Source of the DNA: Kitasatospora indigofera
GTDB taxonomy: Bacteria; Actinomycetota; Actinomycetes; Streptomycetales; Streptomycetaceae
Assembly (NCBI RefSeq): GCF_014655955.1
Contig: NZ_BNBO01000077.1
Span: forward strand, 1 to 36,827
Direction of reading: 5' to 3'
Length of the DNA: 36,827 bases
This document shows positions 30,982 to 36,827 of this stretch, piece after piece (the stretch's first letter is position 1; each line of letters opens with the position of its first letter). The notes below the pieces were generated by a model, which saw nothing but the letters and a program-made list of their open reading frames with translations, was not told the DNA's origin and made no database searches. The position numbers and the translations under genes are program-made.

Positions 30982-32289
30982 TCACCCGTTCTTGGACTTG
31001 TAGTCGGCCTGGGCCTTGGTGAGGGCGTCCGCGACGCCCTTGGCGAAGTCGGCGGCGGACATCTTGCCGAGCAGGACCTTCTGGAAGGCGGGCTCGGCGT
31101 CCGTCTTGGTGATCTTCGAGTACTGCGGGAGGTGTACCGGCGGCTGGACGAGCTTGGTGCCGGGCGCGTTGAGCAGGTCGCCGGCCTCCTTGGTGATGCC
31201 CGACTTGGCGTACCACTCGTCGGCGTACGCCTCGGTGTTGGCGGGGATCTGGCCGACGTTCTCGTTCCAGTAGCTGTTGGAGGCGTGCGAGTCGAGGAAC
31301 TCGATGAACTTCCAGGCCTCCGCCTGGTGCTTGGAGTTCTTGAACAGCCCGAAGCCGTCGACGGGGTTGGCCAGCACGCTGGTGCCGTCCGGGCCGGCCG
31401 GCAGCAGGAATCCGGCGACCTTGTCGCCGAGTGCCGTCCTGACGTCCTTGGTGGAGCCCAGGTTGTGGTGCACCATCATCACCTGGTTGGCCTGGAACTG
31501 GGCGAGCATCTGCGGGTAGGCGTTGGAGACGTCGGCCTCGGGCGTGGTGGCCTTGTACTGCGCGGCGATCTTCTCGATCAGTGCGACGTTCCTCGGGTCG
31601 TCGACCGTGGACTTCCCGCTCGCGTCGAACATCTCGGCCACCCCGGAGTAGGCGTAGGCCTCGGAGAGCAGCTGGAAGCCGGCGCCGGAGCCGCCGCGGA
31701 TGGTGAAGCCGTACTGGTTGGCTCCCTTGTCGGTCAACCTGGCTGCATCGGCGAACAGTTCGTCCCAGGTCTTCGGCGCCGCGAGACCGGCCGCCTTGAA
31801 CTTGTCGGCGCGGTACCAGATGACGTCCTGGTTGCCGGAGGACGGCAGTTGGAAGAGGCCCTTGCCGCCGCTCGCGGCCTTCGAGGTGGCGAGGAAGTTG
31901 GCGGCGAGCCTGCCGTTCAGCGGGCTCTTGGCGTACAGCTCGTCGAGCGGGGCGAGCGCCTTCTGCGCGGTGAGCGAGGCGAGCAGCGCGGTGGTGACGC
32001 CGCCGACGTCCGGGGTGCTGCCGGAGGCGATCGCGGTGTTGTACTTCTCGGCGACCTCGGAGCTGGTGACGCCGACGTACTTGACGGTGATGTTCGGGTT
32101 GGCCTTCTCGAACTCGTCGATCAGGTGCTGGAACAGCGGTGTTCTGGCCGGGCCGGCGTTGTTGTCCCAGTAGGTGACGGTGACCTTCGCGCCGCCGCCG
32201 GCGTCGGTGGACGATCCGGTGGAGCTGCAGGCGGTCAGCAGTCCGAGGGCGGCGAGGGCGGCGGCGGTGGTGCGCAGCATGCTGGACAT
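30982..32289 (-). CDS. CUT1-type sugar ABC transporter substrate-binding lipoprotein
   Basis: A protein of 435 residues. The lipoprotein signal has lipobox LTAC (Cys21), followed by a Ser/Gly linker and a family-1 extracellular solute-binding domain (VTVTYWDNNAGPARTPLFQH, TPDVGGV, WDELFADAARLTDKGANQYG, AWKFIEFLDSHASN). It captures a carbohydrate outside the membrane; by context this is a uronate or an oligomer containing it. ATG at 32289 has AGGA upstream. The gap of 125 bases from the permease gene is G+C-rich with a repeated CCGGCGGGCTC word; such gaps often permit separate expression of the binding protein. Confidence 0.9.
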   Translation of the reverse strand: MSSMLRTTAAALAALGLLTACSSTGSSTDAGGGAKVTVTYWDNNAGPARTPLFQHLIDEFEKANPNITVKYVGVTSSEVAEKYNTAIASGSTPDVGGVTTALLASLTAQKALAPLDELYAKSPLNGRLAANFLATSKAASGGKGLFQLPSSGNQDVIWYRADKFKAAGLAAPKTWDELFADAARLTDKGANQYGFTIRGGSGAGFQLLSEAYAYSGVAEMFDASGKSTVDDPRNVALIEKIAAQYKATTPEADVSNAYPQMLAQFQANQVMMVHHNLGSTKDVRTALGDKVAGFLLPAGPDGTSVLANPVDGFGLFKNSKHQAEAWKFIEFLDSHASNSYWNENVGQIPANTEAYADEWYAKSGITKEAGDLLNAPGTKLVQPPVHLPQYSKITKTDAEPAFQKVLLGKMSAADFAKGVADALTKAQADYKSKNG

Positions 32290-32414
32290 GAGGGGGTCCT
32301 GACGTGTGGGTGACGGGTGGGGGTGCTCAACCGGCGGGCTCAACCCGGCGGGCTCGGCGGCGGGCGCGGCGACGGGTGCGGCCGGGGGCGGCCGGGGCGC
32401 GGGCCGGGTGGCGC

Positions 32415-33329
32415 TCAGCCCTTGACGGCGCCGGCGCTCATGCCCTGGACGAGGTACTTCTGGACGACCGCGAAGACCAGGACGACGGGGACGGCGGCCA
32501 CCACCCCGCCGGCGGCCAGCGCCCCGAAGTCGACGGTGTTCTCGCCGATCGTGGTCTGCAGCCCGACCGGGACGGTCTGCAGCTCCGGGTCGTTGAGGAA
32601 CATCAGGGCGAAGAGGAAGTTGTTCCAGCTGCCGATGAACGCGAAGGAGCCGACGGCGACGATCCCCGGGCGCAGCAGCGGCAGCACGACGGCGAGGAAG
32701 GCGCGGATCCGCCCGCAGCCGTCCACCATCGCGGACTCCTCCAGCTCGACCGGGACGTTCCGGACGAAGCCGCTCATCAGGATCATCGCCAGCGGCAGTT
32801 GGAAGGTGCTCTCGGCGATGATCAGGCTCCACCGGGAGTTGATCAGGTCGAGGGTCTGGAAGATGTTGAAGAGCGGGATCAGCATCATCGCGCCCGGCAC
32901 GAACTGCGTGCAGAGCAGCGCGAGCATGAACAGCCGCCGGCCGCGGAACTCGAACCTGGCGAGGGCGTAGCCGCCCATCAGGGCGAAGAAGGTGACGAAC
33001 AGCAGCGTCAGCAGGGCGATCCACACACTGTTCTGGAAGTAGACCCGGAAGCCCATGTCGTTCCAGACCGTGCCGAAGTGCTCCAGCGTGAGCGGCCAGG
33101 GCAGCAGGGAGGTGGAGCCGGCCGGCCGCAGCGCGAACAGCAGCATCCAGTAGAAGGGGACGACGGTGAAGACCAGGTAGAGGCCGAGCGGGAGGAACAG
33201 CCGCAGGAACCTGCTGCCCCGCTCGCCCCGGCGGACGGCGGCCGGCGGGAGGACGGCGGTGGCGGTGGTCACGGCGGGGCTCTCCACGGGTGCGGTCCGG
33301 TCAAGGGGGGCGTGCTGCAGGCCGGTCAC
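32415..33329 (-). CDS. CUT1-type ABC transporter permease (MalG-like)
   Basis: A protein of 304 residues with six membrane segments and the cytoplasmic EAA loop (EESAMVDGCGRIRAFLAVVL, then PLLRPG). It pairs with the next permease to form the transport channel. The listed start is GTG at 33329, overlapping the upstream permease stop by GTGA. An alternative GTG at 33272 has a better ribosome-binding site (GGAGAG) and would give 285 residues beginning VTTATAVLPP. No ATPase gene is present in the operon; in Streptomyces such CUT1 systems are powered by the shared ATPase MsiK. Confidence 0.9.
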   Translation of the reverse strand: MTGLQHAPLDRTAPVESPAVTTATAVLPPAAVRRGERGSRFLRLFLPLGLYLVFTVVPFYWMLLFALRPAGSTSLLPWPLTLEHFGTVWNDMGFRVYFQNSVWIALLTLLFVTFFALMGGYALARFEFRGRRLFMLALLCTQFVPGAMMLIPLFNIFQTLDLINSRWSLIIAESTFQLPLAMILMSGFVRNVPVELEESAMVDGCGRIRAFLAVVLPLLRPGIVAVGSFAFIGSWNNFLFALMFLNDPELQTVPVGLQTTIGENTVDFGALAAGGVVAAVPVVLVFAVVQKYLVQGMSAGAVKG

Positions 33330-34270
33330 CGCTGCCGTCCGAACTTGCTCAGCCGCAGGTAGAGCACCGAGCAGAACAGCAGGATCACGAACGCCGCCGT
33401 GGTGAGCGCCGAGCCGTACCCGAAGTCGTATGACTTGCGCGCGAGTTGGGCGACGTACAGCGGGAGGCTGGTGGTCGCCCCGGCCGGGCCGCCGTTGGTC
33501 AGGGTGTACAGCAGGTCGACGTTGTTGAACTCCCAGACCGAACGCAGCAGGGTGGCCAGCACGATCGCGTCGCGCAGGTGCGGGAGCGTGACGTGCAGGA
33601 AGCTGCGCACCCGGCCGGCGCCGTCGATCGAGGCCGCCTCGTACAGCTCCTTGGGCACGGACTGCAGGTCGGCCAGGATGAGGATGGCGAAGAACGGGAC
33701 GCCGCGCCAGAGTTCGGCGACGACTGCGGCACCGAACACGGTGTCGGGGTTGCCGAGGACGGAGGTCCCGGCGTTGCCGACGCCGATCTCGGAGAGGTAG
33801 TGGAAGACGCCGGTGGCGGGGTTGTAGAGCAGCATCCAGATGCTGGTGGTCAGCACGCCCGAGACGGCCCAGGGCGAGAAGACCAGGGCCCGGGCCATCG
33901 CCCTGCCGACGAAGGTCTCGTTGACGATCAGGGCCAGGGCGAGACCGAGCAGCAGTTGCAGCAGGACTTCGGCGACGACCCACTTGGCGCTGAACGCCAG
34001 GCTGTCCCAGAAGCGTTGGTCGCCGAGCATCGCCCTGAAGTTGCCGAGACCGACGAACGCGTCGTCGTACGGTTCGTTGACCACGTGGTGCTGCAGTGCG
34101 TAGTGGACGACGCTGCCGACGGGGACGACCAGGAAGACCGCGAGCAGCAGCACGGTCGGCGAGATGAGTGCGTACGGGGCGAGGGCCCGGCGCAGGCGGG
34201 GCCCGCGCCGCCCGGTGGGTGGTGGCCCGGCGGCGGGCGGCCTGACGGTGGTCCTGTCGGCGAGAGCCAC
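33326..34270 (-). CDS. CUT1-type ABC transporter permease (MalF-like)
   Basis: A protein of 314 residues with six membrane segments and an EAA loop (KELYEAASIDGAGRVRSFLH). It opens with a short proline/arginine-rich cytoplasmic stretch. Start GTG at 34270 has GAGAGGAGG about ten bases upstream; in-frame ATG codons farther upstream have no ribosome-binding site and lie inside the promoter region. It is the first gene of the leftward operon: permease, permease, binding protein, enolase-family enzyme, udh. Confidence 0.9.
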   Translation of the reverse strand: MALADRTTVRPPAAGPPPTGRRGPRLRRALAPYALISPTVLLLAVFLVVPVGSVVHYALQHHVVNEPYDDAFVGLGNFRAMLGDQRFWDSLAFSAKWVVAEVLLQLLLGLALALIVNETFVGRAMARALVFSPWAVSGVLTTSIWMLLYNPATGVFHYLSEIGVGNAGTSVLGNPDTVFGAAVVAELWRGVPFFAILILADLQSVPKELYEAASIDGAGRVRSFLHVTLPHLRDAIVLATLLRSVWEFNNVDLLYTLTNGGPAGATTSLPLYVAQLARKSYDFGYGSALTTAAFVILLFCSVLYLRLSKFGRQR

Positions 34271-34440
34271 GGTGAGCTCGCCTCCTCTCGGGCCGGTTCC
34301 ACGGGCGCCGGGGCCCCGACGGCGGGGTTCCCGGCAGCGGGAGCCGGCAGCTCGGCACGGCGAAGTGCGATGGGGGCAGGGGTGTGACGGTGTCTCGGGG
34401 AGGCCGCTGCCATGAAGGCGACACGATGGCGACACGCTCA

Positions 34441-34566
34441 TGGACAGAGTTCACATGCTTGGACACCCTAGGTTTGTGCTGTCCCGCCGTCAACCCCCTG
34501 GTACCGCCCGGGACATCCGCAGAATCGAGGGCGCTTTGGCTGGTTCGGTGTTCACAGATGTGTCCA
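34441..34566. promoter_or_regulatory. Repeated boxes in the divergent promoter region, candidate operators
   Basis: The 372-base gap 34271-34642 separates the transport operon from kdgD and holds no gene. TGGACA occurs at 34441-34446 and 34460-34465 and in inverse as TGTCCA at 34561-34566. GTTCACA occurs at 34449-34455 and 34550-34556. One TGGACA covers the -10 of the leftward promoter; the right-hand pair lies just upstream of kdgD. A shared regulator is likely, but no regulator gene lies next to the locus. Confidence 0.45.
34465..34493 (-). promoter_or_regulatory. Housekeeping-type promoter of the leftward transport operon
   Basis: Read on the minus strand: TTGACG (34493-34488), 17 bases, TAGGGT (34470-34465). 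This is a full match to the Streptomyces consensus TTGACR-N16-18-TAGRRT. Transcription should start near 34458, leaving a leader of about 190 bases before the first permease. Confidence 0.7.
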
Positions 34567-34571
34567 GCGGT

Positions 34572-34587
34572 CAGAATGATGTATAAC
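34572..34587 (+). promoter_or_regulatory. Possible -10 elements ahead of kdgD
   Basis: CAGAAT (34572-34577) and TATAAC (34582-34587) are both -10 candidates. No clear -35 is seen, which would fit an activator-dependent promoter. The leader to the kdgD ATG would be about 50 bases. Confidence 0.3.
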
Positions 34588-34642
34588 GCTGAGACCCCCA
34601 GAAACCCCTCCACCCTCCACCGAGTCCCGGAGAGCACCCGCC

Positions 34643-35572
34643 ATGCCAGAAATCGTCCCGCCCCTCGTCGACCGCCTCGACGGCCTCCTCTTCTTCCCCG
34701 TCACCGCCTTCGGGCCCGACGGGGCCGTCGACGTCCCCACCTTCCGGGCCCATGTGAGGTCCCGCATCGACCACGGCGCGGTCGCTGTCTTCGCCGCCTG
34801 CGGCACCGGCGAGTACCACGCGCTGGGCCTCGACGAGTACGAGAGCGTCGTCGCCGCCGCCGTCGAGGAGGCGGCCGGCGCCGTCCCCGTGGTGGCCGGC
34901 GTCGGCCACGGCACCGCCCTCGCCCTGGAGTTCCTGGCCCGCGCGGAGCGGGCCGGCGCCGACGGCGTGCTGGCCATGCCGCCCTACCTGGTCACCCCCT
35001 CGCAGGAGGGCCTGCTGCGGCACTACACCGCGCTCGCCGGGGCCACCGAGCTGGAGATCATCGTCTACGGGCGCGACAACGCCGTGTTCGACCCGGAGAC
35101 CGTCGTCCGGCTCGCCGAGGTCGACAACATCGTCGGCTTCAAGGACGGCATCGGCGACCTCGACCGGATGCAACGGATCGTCAGCGCCGTCCGCACCGCC
35201 CGCCCCGGGCTGCCGTTCCGCTACTTCAACGGCCTGCCGACCGCCGAACTCACCGGCCTCGCCTACCGCGGCATCGGCATCACCCTCTACTCCTCGGCGG
35301 TCTTCTGCTTCGCCCCCGACCTCGCCCTGGCCTTCCACAAGGCGCTCGGCAGCGGCGACGACGACACCGTGAACCGCCTGCTGGACGGCTTCTACCGGCC
35401 GCTGGTCGAACTGCGAAACCAGGGGCGCGGCTACGCCGTCTCGCTGGTCAAGGCCGGCGTCCGGATGGACGGCCTCGACGTCGGCGCCGTCCGCTCCCCG
35501 CTCACCGAGGCCGCCCCCGAGCACATCGCTCAGCTCGCCCGGCTGCTGGAGCGGGCCCGCACGCTGATCTGA
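34643..35572 (+). CDS. kdgD: 5-dehydro-4-deoxyglucarate dehydratase
   Basis: A protein of 309 residues of the dihydrodipicolinate synthase/N-acetylneuraminate lyase family. It dehydrates and decarboxylates 5-dehydro-4-deoxy-D-glucarate to 2-oxoglutarate semialdehyde. Seen: GLLFFPVTAFGPDGAVD at the start, the carboxylate-binding loop AACGTGEYHAL, the Tyr in IVYGRDNAVF and the Schiff-base Lys in IVGFKDGIGDLDRM. FFPVTAF and FKDGIGD are typical of KdgD and set it apart from DapA. ATG at 34643 has GGAGAG upstream. It is divergent from the transport/udh operon and completes the oxidative uronate route. Confidence 0.9.
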   Translation: MPEIVPPLVDRLDGLLFFPVTAFGPDGAVDVPTFRAHVRSRIDHGAVAVFAACGTGEYHALGLDEYESVVAAAVEEAAGAVPVVAGVGHGTALALEFLARAERAGADGVLAMPPYLVTPSQEGLLRHYTALAGATELEIIVYGRDNAVFDPETVVRLAEVDNIVGFKDGIGDLDRMQRIVSAVRTARPGLPFRYFNGLPTAELTGLAYRGIGITLYSSAVFCFAPDLALAFHKALGSGDDDTVNRLLDGFYRPLVELRNQGRGYAVSLVKAGVRMDGLDVGAVRSPLTEAAPEHIAQLARLLERARTLI

Positions 35573-35583
35573 CCAGGACCGCC

Positions 35584-35610
35584 CGTGGGCGCCGGGCCCC
35601 GGCGCCCACG
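35584..35610 (+). terminator. Hairpin between kdgD and the next gene
   Basis: CGTGGGCGCCGG and CCGGCGCCCACG form a perfect 12-bp stem with loop GCC, 11 bases past the kdgD stop. With only 32 bases left to the next start, it may reduce read-through or protect the kdgD mRNA end. Confidence 0.55.
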
Positions 35611-35642
35611 TTCCCCTCCGATCCAGTCCAGGAGAACCGGCC

Positions 35643-36791
35643 GTGCGCAGCTCCGCCTTCCTCTACCCCTGGGACGTCGTGGGCGATCCCGGCGCCCCGC
35701 GCCGGCTCGCCGCGCTCGGCGTCCGGCAGGCCACCCTCGCCGCCGCCTACCACTCCACCCGGGCGCTCACCCCGCGCCACCCCGGCACCAGGATCGTCAC
35801 CGCCCGGCACTCCGCCGTCTACTACCGGCCCGGGCCGGCCCGCTGGCGCGGGCGGGCCCTGCGCCCGTACGAGCAGGACTGGGTGCCGGGCGACGATCCC
35901 TTCGAGGCCGCCCGGTCGGCCCTGGCGGCGGCCGGGATCGACGTCCACTCCTGGGTGGTGCTCGCCCACAACTCGCGCCTCGGCGGCGAGCATCCGCGCA
36001 TCACGGTGCGCAACGCCTACGGCGAGCGCTACCCCTGGGCGCTCTGCGTCGCCCAGCCGGAGGTGGTCGAGTACGCCGCGCTGCTGGCGGCCGAGGCCGC
36101 CGTCCGGCCGGGGGCGGGCGGCGTGGAGCTGGAGTCCTGCGGCTGGTACGGACTCGCGCACCTGCACGCCCACGACAAGATCGCCGGTGTGCCGCTCGGC
36201 CCGGTCGGGCAGTACCTGATGTCGCTCTGCTTCTGCCCCGCGTGCGAGCGCGGCTACGCCGCGGCCGGCGCCGACCCCGCCGAACTGCGGGCCGCCGTCC
36301 GGGCGGTGCTGGAGCCGCTCTGGCGCGGGGGTGCGGAGCCGTCCGTCGGCAGCGAGCGGGAGCGGATCGCGGCGCTGCTGGGCGACGGCCTGGCCGGTGC
36401 GGCGCTCGCCCACCGCACGGCGGCCGCGTACGCGTTCCAGCGGACGGTGGTCGAGGCCGTCCGGGCCGCCGCCGGGCCCCGGTTCCGGATCCTGCTGCAC
36501 GCCGATCCGGTGGCACACCGCAGCGGTCCCAACTGCGGCGTCGAGGTGGCCCGGGTCCTGGAGTTCGCGGACGGCCTGGTCGTCCCGGCGCCTCTGGCGT
36601 CCGGTGCGGCGGCGCTGATGCCCGCAGGGACGGTGCTGGCGGCCAATCTCGGCATCATCGCGGGTGCCGGCGGTGACCCGGCCGGCCTCCATCTCCCCGA
36701 GGGAGCCACCGAACTCCGGCTCTACCACGCCGGGTTGGCCTCCGACGAGGACCTGCGGACGGCGGCCGCGGCGCTCCGCGCCCTCGGCTGA
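35643..36791 (+). CDS. Unrecognised 382-residue protein of the uronate locus, possibly TIM-barrel
   Basis: GTG at 35643 has AGGAGA upstream. The protein has no signal peptide or membrane segment, so it should be cytoplasmic. Its opening (SSAFLYPWDVVGDP, then LGVRQATLAAAYHSTR) and the spacing of strands (VHSWVVLAHN, GVELESCGWYG, RILLHADP, LRLYHAG) suggest a TIM barrel like those of glycoside hydrolases. Conserved-looking residues: Glu in ELESCGW, HLHAHDK, and a cysteine cluster in CFCPACERGY. I recognise no characterised family. Placed directly after kdgD it may be a glycosidase for imported uronides, or an aldarolactone-handling enzyme; both are guesses. Confidence 0.65.
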   Translation: MRSSAFLYPWDVVGDPGAPRRLAALGVRQATLAAAYHSTRALTPRHPGTRIVTARHSAVYYRPGPARWRGRALRPYEQDWVPGDDPFEAARSALAAAGIDVHSWVVLAHNSRLGGEHPRITVRNAYGERYPWALCVAQPEVVEYAALLAAEAAVRPGAGGVELESCGWYGLAHLHAHDKIAGVPLGPVGQYLMSLCFCPACERGYAAAGADPAELRAAVRAVLEPLWRGGAEPSVGSERERIAALLGDGLAGAALAHRTAAAYAFQRTVVEAVRAAAGPRFRILLHADPVAHRSGPNCGVEVARVLEFADGLVVPAPLASGAAALMPAGTVLAANLGIIAGAGGDPAGLHLPEGATELRLYHAGLASDEDLRTAAAALRALG

Positions 36792-36807
36792 CGGGCGCCC
36801 CGCCGCT

Positions 36808-36827
36808 CTCCGCCGCCGGCGGCGGAG
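36808..36827 (+). terminator. Perfect 20-bp palindrome at the window end
   Basis: CTCCGCCGCCGGCGGCGGAG is fully self-complementary and begins 17 bases past the last stop codon. It is probably part of a terminator; the window ends here, so any T-run or continuation cannot be seen. Confidence 0.4.

Noticed and set aside
34572..34587. A full consensus promoter for kdgD
   Set aside because: Good -10 candidates exist, but no TTGAC-like -35 at 16-18 bases; kept only as low-confidence elements.

Overview
The window is chromosomal DNA of very high G+C, with strong G/C bias at third codon positions, frequent GTG (and one TTG) starts, ATGA/GTGA stop-start overlaps and TTGAC-N17-TAGGGT type promoters. 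Together with the gene content this points to a Streptomycetaceae actinomycete (Streptomyces or Kitasatospora). I see no rRNA, tRNA, CRISPR array, insertion sequence or prophage gene. All product names rest on motif and family recognition by eye, not on database searches.

Layout. (1) 73-6573: housekeeping block for replication restart and translation: a helicase-motif-less PriA, a small helix-turn-helix protein on the opposite strand, peptide deformylase (def), methionyl-tRNA formyltransferase (fmt) and the 16S rRNA m5C methyltransferase rsmB. (2) 6675-8625, minus strand: a small four-cysteine secreted protein and a PucR/CdaR-type regulator. (3) 9165-24835, plus strand: a secreted four-cysteine protein, a large secreted eight-cysteine protein and a complete Mce lipid-import locus (MceG ATPase, two YrbE permeases, six Mce proteins of which the fifth is a lipoprotein, four Mce-associated membrane proteins). 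From mceG to the first mas gene nearly every junction is a stop/start overlap, so this is one translationally coupled operon; the mas genes look like a duplicated two-gene unit (A-B-A-B). (4) 24836-26321: a long leader with a candidate cyclic-di-AMP (ydaO-type) riboswitch, a very short secreted lytic-transglycosylase-like protein and two long near-perfect hairpins. (5) 26492-28910: a SpoIIE-type membrane phosphatase and a divergent alpha/beta-hydrolase-fold protein whose nucleophile serine is missing; its 3' side holds a textbook G-quadruplex motif and a terminator. (6) 29025-36791: a divergent sugar-acid locus. Leftward: two CUT1 permeases, a lipoprotein binding protein, an enolase-superfamily enzyme and uronate dehydrogenase. 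Rightward: 5-dehydro-4-deoxyglucarate dehydratase (kdgD) and an unrecognised 382-residue protein.

How the genes work together. Region 6 reads as uptake of a uronic acid or uronide followed by the oxidative route: uronate to aldarolactone (Udh), to 3-deoxy-2-keto-hexarate (enolase-superfamily step), to 2-oxoglutarate semialdehyde (KdgD). No transporter ATPase, semialdehyde dehydrogenase or dedicated regulator is present, so these must be supplied elsewhere. Region 3 is an envelope-spanning lipid or sterol importer extended by two secreted proteins of unknown role and probably controlled by the adjacent PucR protein.

The best candidates for undescribed biology are the 35643-36791 protein in the uronate locus, the secreted-protein extension and duplicated accessory module of the Mce locus, the shared sequence boxes in the two divergent promoter regions, and the pseudo-hydrolase at 28101-28910.
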